DNA of 32,907 nucleotides, taken from NCBI GenBank assembly GCA_015499985.1, contig JAAAUF010000451.1:1-32907 (forward strand), written 5' to 3'. The position numbers and the translations under genes were made by a program. The DNA comes from Haplosporangium gracile. Lineage: Eukaryota > Mortierellomycota > Mortierellomycetes > Mortierellales > Mortierellaceae. The notes under the pieces were generated by a model. The model did no database searches, was not told the origin of the DNA, and worked only from the letters and a program-made list of their open reading frames with translations. Numbering within the stretch: position 1 is the first letter of the stretch; the number at the start of each line of letters is the position of its first letter. This document shows positions 19,004 through 29,454 of the stretch, one piece after another.

Positions 19004-22000
19004 TTATGCGGGGACAGTCTCGACTTCGGTGAGAAGGAGCTTGCGGCGGACATCGGCACGACGCCTGCCCGCCTTGCGCAGACGGCGATTTCGACGGAAC
19101 TTCATGTACAAAAATATACCCACCAGCACCAGAATAATCACCCCTCCTACAAGATCGATAAAGACGAAAAAAAGAAAGTAAAGTGTCAGTCGAGGCAAAG
19201 AAGTTAATGTTCAAGCATCACAGGAAGAGCAATTGGAAAAATGGCAGAGCGAGTACCGATGATGGAAACTTTGATGATCTCTTGAAGAGCAACGGTATTA
19301 TCGGGATCCTGGTATGGGCAGATACCCTCTGAACCTCCGGGAACCCAGCATCCAGCAGTTTGCCAGCTCGAAATGTCGATCCAGATAACACCTTCTCCAG
19401 AAAATTCATTGGTTCCCCCAGCCATGATAGTAGGTTTTGCCTTGGCTTCCCTGATCCTGGTCGCCGTGCTGCTTCCAGGGTGTCGTTGCTGTTGTTGTTC
19501 ATCCGATGCAGCTTGAGCTTTGCGATTGTTCTTCCTCTTGGTGTCTCTTTTGTCATCTCCGCCGTCATCACTGTCGTTCTTGTCATGGCGTGGTTGTATC
19601 TTTTTCGCCATCTCTTCCCGCTGCTTGAGGTTCTTGAATGCACCAGTGACAGCATCCGTCCACCGACTGAAAATAGGCTTGAGCGAAAACGCAGGTTTCT
19701 CACCCAGCTGACCGAGGGGCAATGACTGGGATGATGATGATGCCGTCGTATTCCAGTATGCCTGAATAGTCGCATACAAGATCTGGTTCTCGCGTACTGT
19801 CCGTGGCACATCGAACTTGTACCCCTCTGGACACGACGCATCCCGATAGTTTCCTGCGCCCTTCTCATATATCATCCACTATAGGTCATAAAAAATGAGA
19901 AGCGGTTAATATTCATAACTCTCAATTGATGACAACTAAGAACAACAAAATAGTATGGATGATGTACCTGAAAAGCGGAGCCGATTTTGCGGCAAGCGAC
20001 AGGAAGTTTGTCGTTACAGTTTTGTACGACCCATCGACCGTTGCTCTTCATAGCACCGCAGCGGTGGTAGCGATCCCGAATCATTTCATCGGGCGGTTGG
20101 TTCAAGTCCCACGACCAGATCGTCATCGCCGTCTGCTCCGAATACGACAACGATTGAGATCTACCCTCCACCAGAGATGAGAATCCGCAATTTGTCTATT
20201 ATTTGTTTGTGTTAATATGAGTGGGTGTAGTCAGCTTGCAATTGAAAGATGCCGCTTGCGTAAATAATAAGCAATGGGCAACAAGGACTTACGACAACGC
20301 GTCCAGAGAGAAAAGCCCAGGGTAATGTATCATTGTCAGACATGCTTGCGAAGGACCAAGTCACGTCGTTCGTATTGAGTCCACCTATCCCCTTCAATGC
20401 TGCGAGCTGATTAAAGTCCTCTTCAGAGCCTGTCGGATACATCATAACACCTGGAACAGGGAGAGAGCAAGTGTCCTGATTCAAAGTGGACGAGACCCGG
20501 AGGAGGCTGCTGTTGGTCATCGACGGGCCCATCGCTGTCTGTTGGTGAAAAGTCTGATAGTCGTCCGTGATATTGTAGGTAGTGTTGGCGGCCAATTTAT
20601 TGGCACCGATCCCGATCACAATCCGTCGTTTGGCTTCCTTCCGCAGGTACAAACTAGTTGGCCATCCTGTTGGTGCTTCAAGCTTGTTTGTTGTGGGGTT
20701 CCTCGTAGTATTGTAGTAGTCCAGCCCGACAGGGCCATCCTTCCACCAGCCTGCTTCAATATCCGCACGATCGAGTTCCAGTAAGTTAGGGGTGTATATC
20801 GATTGAGGAAACGCGTCGTTAAAAAGTTGTCGGAGCGAGACCAGCTTGGTCGCAGCCAACTCGTTGATGGTCCCGTTGGTGTTGGGTGAGATGATGTGTC
20901 CGAAGAACTCTGCGTTGCTAATGGGTGGAGTTGTTGAAGGGGCCGCTCCAGGTGGTGCAGGAGTTATTGTAGTAGGCGTGGGGGTAGTAGGTCGAGAGCC
21001 CAGGCTATTGTTGTTGAGTTCGTTGAGATTGAGGATGATAAGGATGACATCCTCCAGTTCTTTGGGTCTCGTTAGTTCGATCCAATTCTCAAGTGCTTGC
21101 AACAGCAGTACGATATCCTCGCCAGACGAACAAGTAATCCCGTCCACTGTTTGGTCGACCGCCCCAGCTGCAAGAGGATTGTAGGATGCGACAACGCCCT
21201 TGCTCATAGCCAGACGAGGGGGCGCTCCTCTGTGCGGATGGTGTGAGGCTGCATACCCTGAAACCGATCTGTTGATCGATTCTGTAGCGTCAGAGGCCAT
21301 GGGCTGCTTGTGTTGGTAGTCGATTTCTGAAGTCTCGGGTTTGATTGGGGGGCGCACCGGTTGTCTTTTGTTATGAAACCATTCCCGTCCACGACTGCCC
21401 TTGCTCCTGTCCTTAAATTCGGCTCCCTTTTCCCCTGTCACCGCCGCCGTCGTCTTTTTGTTGTTGTTGGTGTTGTTGATGCGATTGCTGTGATTGGATT
21501 CGGTGTTGTTGTTGTTGTTGTTATCGCCTGATGTGAGCGTAGGCGAATTTCTTGATTTGTTTTTCGGAGAAGAGACTCTCTTGCGCATCGTTGGATGCGT
21601 GTCTAGACCTTCTTCCGTGGAACGTTCCCTTGAGGAAGTCGAAGAAGAAAAAGAATCGATAACAGACAATGACGGTAATGCCGCTGCAGATGGCGATAAG
21701 AGGGAAGCAGATGGTTGAAAGGCAGGAAGCACACCTTCCGCGATTCTGTCCTGTTGCTCCTGTTTGCCCTGCTTTTGCTTTAGCTCCTCCGCCGTTATGC
21801 CTTCAGCAACTCTGTCCTGTTGCTCCTGCTCTCCCTGTCTGCTCTCTTGCTCGAATTCCTCCGCAGTTGCCTCGACAGCGGAGGTAACATTACCCAAGTC
21901 TTGCAATTGCAACAGAGAATCATCTGTAGTTCCTCCTGCACCAGACACGGCACGAATACGTTCCTGTTCCTGTTCCAAAGCCAACCTAAGAGCAGTCAAG

Positions 22001-22644
22001 GGATTCTCTGTCGTATTCCGTATTAGACGCGGACACAACTGCCACCCCAACGCGGCACTATCCCACCAAAGATCCAAAACCAACCTTCTCATCCCCGCCT
22101 GTAGCAACTCTGGAACCCTGGAAATCTTGTCATATCCAAAATCGTTCTTGAAGTACGCAGTCCTGGTATCGATCCCTGTCCAGAGTTGTCTGTTGATTGG
22201 GATGAGGGGATCGGCAATGAGTTTTTGGGTTGCCAGGGCGCCATCGGCGTATTCGCGAGGTTCGGAGAGGTTTCCGAGGGGTGTTTGTGAGGTGAAGGCA
22301 AAGTTGGGTCCTTGGAGAGGGGGGAAGTCGTCGGGGGAGGGAGCATCGACACGTTGGTTCTTGTCGTTATCGCGTGGATTCGCGTCGCACGGTTGTAAGA
22401 GGAAAAATGAAGATGGAGATAAGGATGTCCCTGAAGAGGGTGAGGAAAGGGAGGAGAAGAGGCAGTTGAGGGAGAGGAGGATGAAAAAGAGGAGTAAGGA
22501 TGGGGATGGGCTGTTGCGGTTTCTGGCCGTGCCCCTTCCTGAGCAATTGGTGGCAACGTTGGTTGTTAGTGTTGGTACTGACTGGCAAGGAGGAGGCTGT
22601 GGTCGTTGTCGCTTCATGGGCAGCGACCAAGAGGTGTCACTCAT
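19004..22644 (-). CDS. Mtc6-like membrane glycoprotein: PLC-like TIM barrel plus C-type-lectin-like domain
   Basis: Resembles fungal 'maintenance of telomere capping protein 6'; the molecular role of that family is poorly known. Exons (minus) 22644-20293, 20195-19968, 19878-19257 and 19146-19004 give 1,114 aa, all in frame. An N-terminal hydrophobic anchor (SLLLFFILLSLNCLFSSL) follows a basic stretch. The PLC-like barrel starts near residue 147 (PINRQLWTGIDTRT, then RRLVLDLWWDSAALGWQLCP) and resumes after a long low-complexity insertion (GITCSSGEDIVLLLQALENW, DVILIILNLNELN). Exon 2 (785-860) looks like a C-type-lectin-like segment (MTIWSWDLNQPP, WVVQNCNDKLPVACRK). One transmembrane helix lies near 1069-1085 (GVIILVLVGIFLYMKF), followed by an Arg/Lys-rich cytoplasmic tail. 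The insertion makes it about twice the length of the yeast protein. ATG 22644 was chosen because the open frame above it is T/C-rich leader, not protein-like. Confidence 0.78.
21741..21870 (-). repeat. Internal duplication in the Mtc6-like gene (about 22-23 codons, two copies)
   Basis: Two adjacent coding repeats read TAEE-EQ...GEQEQQDRVAEGI and TAEELKQ...GKQEQQDRIAEGV, both Gln/Glu-rich. The DNA copies share CCTGTTGCTCCTG blocks in plus-strand orientation. They fall in the insertion between the two halves of the predicted barrel and look like a recent, diverging duplication. Confidence 0.7.
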
Positions 22645-23362
22645 TGTCGCTGTGTTGTATTGTTGTTGATTAGGTATGGGCGTGACAATGAGAGTGATGA
22701 GATGCAAGTGTGAAGATGGGGTTGTGCGGGTGTAGGTGAGTGTGAATGAACGCGGAGGATGGATGATCCGTTGTGTGGAAAAAAAAAAAAAAAAAAAAAG
22801 AGTGAATGAGTTGATGGGACAAGGGGGGTAGTGAAGTTGATGCAAAGTGAAGGAAGGAGGATTGAAAGAAAGAAAGAGAAAGAGAGAGAGATAGTTGTGA
22901 AGGAAGAAAGAGTGATGGATGGACAGACAGAGAAAGAAAGAGTAAGAAGTAAGAAGCAAGGAAAAGAATGAGATTCAGGACAATGACGATGGAGGAGAGT
23001 GGGAGAAAGGGAAGGTGGAACGGAGATCAGAAGGAAGGGGAAGAAGAGGAGCGGTGACAACTGATCGAAATGCACTATCAGACATCAGACCCTGGCCTAG
23101 GGGCACAGTTCGCTCCTAAAAATATCCTTCTGTCGTCAGTTCAGTTGTTATCGACTCCTGCAGCCTTGGTTCTCTTGCTTTAATAATATAATTACCACAG
23201 CGACATTTTAGGTCGCATACCATAACCAGATCCGTCCTTCCCTCTTGCACTGGTATGAACAAAACAAACATACAATTGAATCTCAGTGTCATCTCAGATA
23301 ACTTTTTGATATTTTTTTTTCTTCTTCTCCTGACAGATTCAATCTATGTATGCACTGTACTG
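22645..23362. other. Promoter and leader of the Mtc6-like gene, and 3' flank of the WSC gene
   Basis: 718 bp between two tandem minus-strand genes. On the minus strand 22660-23050 is extremely T/C-rich, as expected for a fungal core promoter and leader. It includes a 21-base A run (plus strand) at 22779-22799. An open frame continues upstream of the chosen ATG but is low-complexity Ser/Phe/Leu/Pro. 23100-23362 is AT-rich 3' flank. No gene is seen. Confidence 0.6.
22779..22799. repeat. 21-base homopolymeric A run
   Basis: Uninterrupted poly-A on the plus strand (poly-T in the sense of the Mtc6-like gene), about 140 bp upstream of that gene's ATG. Such dA:dT tracts commonly exclude nucleosomes in fungal promoters. 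Confidence 0.85.
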
Positions 23363-26236
23363 CTAACAGGCTCCATCGTCAGGGTTCATGACTCGCAGAC
23401 GAGGACGACTAGGATCATCTAGACCCCGGAAACTCGCCAAACTGCCCGAATGCACTTGTCGATATCCACGGAAATACCCATGGTCCTTGTCATCACGCGA
23501 TATAACATCCTGCTCATCTTCAAACAGCTCTTCAGCTGCTCCATGACCTTCACCAGAAAACTCCCGGCGATGTCCACATCCTCCACCAACTCCTTTCAGC
23601 AGGGGTCGATTCCACCTCCTCTCACCCCCAGAAGCAGGACCAGGTGCAGGTATTGCACTCTCATACTCATTCCCTCCTCTTCCTATCATTAAATCCACAT
23701 CCTTGTGGGGTAGACCTTCCTCAGTACACGACAAGGAAGTCGGACTGGTCGCCTGGTGTTGTTGTTGGTCCCGGATCGCTTTGACGTAGGGTGTTGACAG
23801 GCGCTTAAAATGGTCCATTAATAGGTTCCCTGACAACTTGCCTACCGTACCGCGATTGGTTCCTCCTCCAGTTCCAGATGCTATGGTCGAAGAGGAAGAA
23901 GCAACAACAGCGGCGACTTCACTGTCGGCGATACCATCTTGATCTGACGATTCATCTAGAATATGTGTCAGATATGACGGCGTTCTCGGTTCTGCATCTA
24001 CCACCTCTCTCCTTCCTGCACTGCCTACTCCTTGGTTTCCTGCGGAGAAACTGTGGGGTCTTCTATAATTCGACCCTCCCACCACCGACGACCGATGTCC
24101 TCCTCCTCCTCCTGCTACAACTGAAGTGTGCATCGAATATCGCTGTTGCTGGTGGTGCTGATGTTGATGCTGGTGGTGATGAAGGTGCTTCCGTCGGTCT
24201 TGAAAGAAGCCATCATAATAGTAATTCTTTTCACCGCTACCGCCATTGCCATTGCTATTAGAAATCGTTGTCGTTGGCTGGACAAATGGTGATCCACCTG
24301 ATTGGTGTGAATGGATCGATGTTCGGACGCCCTTTTTGTTTTTGGAATGCACCACCACCGCCGGCCGCTGTACTCGTGTGGAAGGTGTCGCCAACACAAC
24401 GCCAGGACCGGGCGAATAATCGATCGCCAGATGGGCCAATTCCGCAGCATCGAGTTCACACTCGTCCTTGTCAAAGAACTCTTCATACCGGTCGTTGCTG
24501 TGGTGGTGTTGGTGTTGGTGTTGGTGATGTTGGTGACGTTGGTATCCGCCGTTGTATTGTGGTTCAGGGCTTCGAAGGCTGGAGTAACCTCCTCCCCACG
24601 TCGTTATTGCAGCGGAGGTGGTTCCATAGGGCCCACGGACAGCAGGCGTCGGGAGCAAGACCGTGTTATGGATAGTCTTCGACATGGCGGACCCACGTCG
24701 TGTTCCTCCTATCCCTTCTGTACTCATCGTACTCATCGGAGAAGCCGCGACGCCAGTGACAGTCGACGCGGCACTCTGTCGACGGTCAACCATCTTTCCC
24801 TTCTCCCGAGACTGGGTGTCGTGCATCATCGAGTTCCGATCATCATATAAGTTATTATTCCTCTGCTGATACACTCCTCCTGCAGAAGGACGACTGACTC
24901 CACTCATCATCCGTCCCATCATCGTACTGTTCATCGTACTATTGTTGTACGGCCCCGGACTAGGTCCTCCCTGACTATTACTTCCCCCATCGGCGCCAAA
25001 GACAGACTCGACCCATGCTGCACGGACGCGTTCCCGTTTCCGTTGCTTGCCCAAGTAGATCATAAGCGCGCAGATCCCGACCAAACATGCGACTGCCACC
25101 GATACCGAAGCGACTGGGATCTTAGACGATGAAAAAGATGACTTATTGTCTGCTTATACAAAAAAGTAGGGGGAAACAAGGTTAATTCAGGGAGTGTTTA
25201 CAAAACTTTAGATGCGAGGTACATTCTCATAGGATTTAAACAAGGGAGGAGGATTACCATGTCCGGAAAGGGCTTTTTCAGAGTTCCCGGGTTGATCTTC
25301 GTCCTCATTGTCATCCTCGTCATCATCGCCCTCTTCGCCTTCTTTGCCCTCTTCGCCCTCTTCACCCTCCCCATTCTCATCTCCACCTATTATCAGACAC
25401 ACAAGCAAAAATTAGAAATCAATATTTCAGCAGCACAGATATCCTAGATCCAGTTTCAAACAGTCATTCTCCTGAGGTGCAAAACAAATGGTTATACGTG
25501 TACTGTCATCCGGATTACCTTCACTGTCATCCTCACCCTCATCGCCTCCCTCGTTTGTAGAATTCTGGTCATCGCCTCCCTCGTCTGTAGAATCTTGGCC
25601 ATCGCCTGAAGATATGTCTTTTTCTTCTGCAGATATGAAGTCGTTCCTGATTACTGGGTGTAATGATCCTTTGGCTGCTGCTGCTGCTGCTGTCGCCGTC
25701 GCTGGAGTCGGACCCTTCATGTCTGAAATGTCTCCTGCGCTTGCCGGTACTGGAACTGACGAAGGTGCTACTACTGCTGGCACTGGTGGCAATGGAGGGG
25801 GAGTAGTAGTTGTTCCTGGGGCAAGAGAGTTCCCGACCAACATTACATTTGCATACGCGCCTGCACCAATCCCTCCTCTTACCTCTGCACCTGCACCTGG
25901 CAGATCAACATCCCCAACCACAAGAGCGGACCCACACATCTCAAACGGATACCCCGCACACGGTTTATCACACCACCGATCCTCTACTCGATTCGCATCC
26001 GGTGGAGCCTCATTCGAACAGAAGCAAGCGGTCCCTGCCTCAACGATCGCATACATAAACTGGCTAGTCTTGCAGTAGTTTGAACAAGCCCCTTGGGACA
26101 TGTAGATATCCCTGTAGGGTGGGGTCAGCCCTGGGAGCGTTGGGAGGGCAGGGGAAGGGGAAGAAGGGGAGAGGCCGGAGGCGAAGCAGCCGAGCTGCAG
26201 TTGTGCGTGAGTGAGTGAAGAGAGTGAGGAAACCAT
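23363..26236 (-). CDS. WSC-domain transmembrane cell-wall stress sensor
   Basis: Cell-surface mechanosensor-type protein of the Wsc family, which in yeasts signals wall stress to the Rho1/Pkc1 pathway. Exons (minus) 26236-25519, 25386-25258 and 25149-23363 give 877 aa, in phase 1 at both junctions. The WSC domain spans about 16-102 with the eight cysteines expected: C17, C51, C55, C71, C73, C89, C93 and C101. A Pro/Ala/Ser/Thr-rich stalk follows, then a strongly acidic Gly/Glu/Asp stretch with repeated DEGGD words that exon 2 continues. One transmembrane helix lies near 293-315 (IPVASVSVAVACLVGICALMIYL), then a basic stop-transfer KQRKRER. The cytoplasmic tail of about 560 residues is far longer than in yeast sensors and has two His/Gln-rich clusters. 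The ATG at 26236 gives only a short signal peptide; the hydrophobic stretch extends 5' of it. Introns at 25518-25387 and 25257-25150. Confidence 0.87.
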
Positions 26237-27880
26237 GATGAGGAGTACGGCGAGGGTCTTCTTCTGTTTGTGTTTGGTTGGTTGTAGCCGTTGTTGTATT
26301 GTAGTGTGATGAAGAGTTGGAAGTAAAAGTAAGCGAAGGAAGGATCGAGTCAAAGTTGAGATTGAAGGAAATGTTACAATTGGGAGAATGTTGTTGTCCC
26401 AGGGGTTGGATATCGTCGAAGTTATCAACGGTATGAAGGTAAAGATGGATGGAAGAGGAGGAAAGCGCAAAAATGAATTGAAAGAGGAAGCGGTCGTGAA
26501 ATGGATTGATGAAGGAGAATCCGATAAAGAGTCGTTTCTGATTTTGGTTCGTGTTCGTGAATATCTTGAGAGTCGACGTCGATGATGCCGGCGATATATG
26601 CAAGATGCCGTAAGGAGCGAGGGTTGTTCCTGTCCCTTTTGTTGGTGAATGTAATGGGCACGGGGTGAACATAGAAGAGGTGCAAAAGGTTCAAAAGTGT
26701 GATCGCTGGAGAGCGTCCACTTATGTAGTTGGCGGGAAGCAGAGGAGAGGATCAACATTTGGTCGTCAGATTTTCCTCCTTGAAAAGAGATCACGAAAGG
26801 CAAGGAAGAGAAGAACGTCGAGTACCCACACAAACACGGAGAGTGAGCGATTATGATGATGGTGAGGGTGTGAATGGTTTTTTTGCGAGCGTGGTTTTTT
26901 TTAGTCTTGGAAAGGATAGAGTGTAGATTAGTAAATCAAGAAAGAGTGGGAAAGTAAGGATTCGATCTCAAGAAAAAGGCAAAGACGATGGGTGTGGCGA
27001 GAAGGTTAAAAAAGAGAGTTGATGATGATGTGTAACAATGAAGTGGAAAAGGGAAGGAAGGCAAAAAATGGGCACGAGAGAGAGGAGCAGAGTGATGTGG
27101 AGAAGGAAGCGAAGGATCATACTCTATGTAGCAGTACAATGAGAATGGGTATCGATTGATACTTCAATAAGCGATGTATGCCAGGAATTGACCATTTCGT
27201 CTTAATCCATGACCAAAAAGCATTTTATGTTTTGAGGTCGAGTGGGCGCAGACATAGACTCGAAAGGAGTAAAGGAGACGGAATGAAAAAACTAGAATGT
27301 TAAACCATACCAACAGAGGCCTTCAACAACGACAACAACAAAAAATAAAGGAGAGCATTTGTTTGCGCATCAGTAAAGGGCTTAGGTATCTCTCATTCCG
27401 TTGTAGGCCAAAGAGGAGAAGGAGGAGAAAAGAGGCAACAACAGAATTAAAATATACAAAAATGCTTTAATGGCAGGACGCGGTCCGGACTATGACCCTA
27501 CAAGTTGGAAGAAAGGACAGACTCACTATCGATTTGTCCAGCCGGACCCGGTAAACAGACCCGTCTGCCCACCTTACTATTTCTTGCCTTGTTGCTGAGC
27601 GCGAGAAGGAGATAGCGCCAAGGAAGGACAATAGTTCCAGCTGAACTGTCGTTCTTCGACACTAGAGACATAGTTTACACTATCCCAGTCTCTAGAGCAT
27701 AACGCAAGAGGTATCGCACAAGTACCCTAGAATACCACTATAGAGGTATCTCACACCCAGTTTATCTTGCCTGCAAATCACCAAGTTACAAATTGACATT
27801 GTATATCACCAAGACACGAACAAACACCACGAGATATAAAGAAGACTTTTTGAGAAAATGAAGGAGGCCCTTTCTGCAAG
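26237..27880. other. Long upstream region of the WSC gene, no gene seen
   Basis: About 1.6 kb upstream of the WSC ATG. The frame of the WSC N-terminus stays open far upstream (to about 26833) but the encoded peptide is basic, Ser/Thr-rich and unlike a secreted protein, so I read it as leader or chance. The rest is purine-rich (26440-27120), then AT-rich. A hairpin-forming inverted repeat lies at 27662-27695 and AGAGGTATC(G/T)CACA occurs twice near 27708 and 27742. No RNA gene was recognised. Confidence 0.55.
27662..27695. repeat. Hairpin-forming inverted repeat
   Basis: Arms CTAGAGAC (27662-27669) and GTCTCTAG (27688-27695) are perfect reverse complements. An inner pair ATAGT/ACTAT (27670-27674, 27679-27683) closes on a TTAC loop, with CCCA unpaired on one side. 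The stem would have 13 base pairs. It lies about 350 bp beyond the protease stop codon, past its likely polyadenylation signal. Confidence 0.6.
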
Positions 27881-27882
27881 TT

Positions 27883-27888
27883 TTTATT
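27883..27888 (-). terminator. Polyadenylation signal of the subtilase gene
   Basis: AATAAA on the minus strand about 165 bases after the stop codon at 28051-28053, within an AT-rich run (AATAATAATAAAAA). Confidence 0.45.
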
Positions 27889-28050
27889 ATTATTCTAAGA
27901 AGTACCTAGTGAATAGGTGTGGATTTTTTCATTTAGTTTTTTTTCGACCATGTCCTGCATGGGTTAAATAAGAGAGATATAAACGAGTAACGAAGGCGAG
28001 ATGAAATTCCTTTCAGCACAACTCTTAGATCCATACATCCAGGAGGACAT

Positions 28051-29217
28051 TTAGTTGGCACCGCCGTTGTAGACGAGGAGGTTGGGAGTGCCATTGAGGT
28101 TGCCCTTGACGACGTTCTTGGTCGAGGTGGCGGTGAGCTTGTCAAAGACGGACTGGGCAGTGTTCAAACCTCCCTGGGCAATGTACAAGGCAGCAACACC
28201 GGCAACGTGGGGAGTGGCCATCGAGGTTCCGGAATCAGTGTTGTAGGCCCAGGGGCCGCCAATCCAGGTAGAGATGATCTCGACACCGGGTCCGAAGATC
28301 TGGACACAGCTTCCGTAGCTGGTGTCCCAGGCGGGATACCCCTTCGAGTCGATGGATCCGACGGTGTAGGTGCCGGGGGCACTGGCGGGGGAGTTATTGC
28401 AGGCGTCGTTGGCAGAGTTACCGGCAGCAATGAACAAGGGAATGTCCTTGGCGTACAAGCGGCCAGCGGCGTCATTGACGGCCTTGGAGTAGCCACCTCC
28501 GAGAGACATGTTGACAACGGACTTGCCGGGAACAGCGCGGGCGGCAACCCAGTCCATACCGGCAATGATACCAGAGTTGGAACCCTTACCATCGGCACCC
28601 AAGACCTTGACACCGACAATTTTAACCTTCTTGGCAACACCGAACGTGGTGCTACCGATGGTTCCGGCAACGTGAGTACCGTGACCGTTCTCGTCAGTGT
28701 TGGCAGATCCAGAGATGAAGTTGGCACCGAAGGTGGCACGGCCTCCGAAATCGTTGTGTTCGGCATAGATACCGCTGTCAATAACGTAGGCGGTGACTCC
28801 GGAACCGGCAAGGTCGTTGTAGTAGTAAGGGGAGGAGAGGTTCAAGTCGCGCTCAGAGACACGAGTCAATCCCCAGGAGGGAACGGGGGACTGGGAAGCC
28901 TGGATGGTGACAACGGCATCCTGCTCAACGTAGGCAACATCGGGGTGGGCCTGGATGGCCTTGAGGGTGGCGGCATCGAACGAGGCATGGAAACCGGGAA
29001 TGGCGGTGTACTCGCGGTGAATCTCGGGGGCGCGACCACGGCCGTTGTACTTCTTGGCAATGCCGTCGAACTTGGTCTTGAAGGCAGGGGCGGCGGCGTT
29101 GTCCTTGAGGACGACAATGTACGAGTCGGGAATGAGGCGCTGGTTGCCAGAGGGAACAACCAAGGGAGCGGCCTGGACAGCGGCGATGATGGCAACGATA
29201 AGGATGGCGTACTTCAT
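28051..29217 (-). CDS. Secreted subtilisin-like serine protease (S8, proteinase K family)
   Basis: Extracellular endopeptidase made as a preproenzyme. A single exon of 388 aa. The signal peptide is residues 1-16 (MKYAILIVAIIAAVQA). An inhibitor I9 propeptide spans about 31-105 (SYIVVLKDN, HPDVAYVEQDAVVTI). The catalytic domain carries the complete triad: D147 in YVIDSGI, H179 in NGHGTHVAG and S332 in SGTSMATPHVAG, plus the oxyanion-hole Asn at 267 (AAGN). Length and order match fungal proteinase-K-like enzymes. Codon use is strongly biased to C-ending codons, consistent with high expression. A TATAAAAG box lies about 130 bp upstream of the ATG, with a minisatellite and AGGGG words just beyond. 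No introns, unlike most neighbours. Identification is secure; the substrate (nutritional, or host/prey protein) cannot be told from sequence. Confidence 0.96.
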   Translation of the reverse strand: MKYAILIVAIIAAVQAAPLVVPSGNQRLIPDSYIVVLKDNAAAPAFKTKFDGIAKKYNGRGRAPEIHREYTAIPGFHASFDAATLKAIQAHPDVAYVEQDAVVTIQASQSPVPSWGLTRVSERDLNLSSPYYYNDLAGSGVTAYVIDSGIYAEHNDFGGRATFGANFISGSANTDENGHGTHVAGTIGSTTFGVAKKVKIVGVKVLGADGKGSNSGIIAGMDWVAARAVPGKSVVNMSLGGGYSKAVNDAAGRLYAKDIPLFIAAGNSANDACNNSPASAPGTYTVGSIDSKGYPAWDTSYGSCVQIFGPGVEIISTWIGGPWAYNTDSGTSMATPHVAGVAALYIAQGGLNTAQSVFDKLTATSTKNVVKGNLNGTPNLLVYNGGAN

Positions 29218-29343
29218 GTTTGGAGGTGGTTTCTTTTTTTGTTTGGAGTGGGTTGGTTTGGAGAGGAGCTGGTTGGTTGTGAAGAAGAGAGGATTTGGGA
29301 TGAGGAATAAAAAAAAGATGAGAAATGGCGGACGATCCCGTTC

Positions 29344-29351
29344 CTTTTATA
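29344..29351 (-). promoter_or_regulatory. TATA box of the subtilase gene
   Basis: TATAAAAG on the minus strand about 130 bp before the ATG, leaving a leader of roughly 100 bases. AGGGG (CCCCT on the minus strand), the stress-response element bound by Msn2-type factors in yeast, occurs at about 29373, 29380 and 29449. Function of those copies is inferred. Confidence 0.6.
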
Positions 29352-29388
29352 CAAATGTTGTGGATCTCTCCAGGGGTCGAGGGGTCAA

Positions 29389-29448
29389 GGGTTCAAGCGT
29401 CAAGGGTTCAAGCGTCAAGGGTTCAAGCGTCAAGGGTTCAAGCGTCAA
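29389..29448. repeat. 15-bp minisatellite, four exact copies, in the subtilase promoter
   Basis: GGGTTCAAGCGTCAA occurs four times head to tail without a mismatch, preceded by a partial, diverged copy (29374-29388). On the sense strand of the protease it reads TTGACGCTTGAACCC. It starts about 40 bp upstream of the TATA box. Confidence 0.95.
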
Positions 29449-29454
29449 GGGGAA

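Noticed and set aside
22645..22959. N-terminal extension of the Mtc6-like protein by 105 residues
   Set aside because: The stretch is T/C-rich DNA giving Ser/Phe/Leu/His repeats, typical of a leader or core promoter, and the ATG at 22644 follows a normal purine context.
26240..26833. Upstream continuation of the WSC reading frame as coding sequence
   Set aside because: It would place about 190 basic, Ser/Thr-rich residues before a signal peptide, which makes no sense for a secreted membrane protein.
27470..27560. Possible tRNA or structured RNA around GGTCCGG/CCGGACC
   Set aside because: Only 7 bp pair over a long loop; no A- or B-box consensus and no cloverleaf could be drawn.
28207..29310. 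A 367-codon open frame antisense to the subtilase gene
   Set aside because: It mirrors the protease codons. Strong preference for C-ending codons removes stops from the opposite strand, and the Gly/Val/Asp-rich product resembles no protein.
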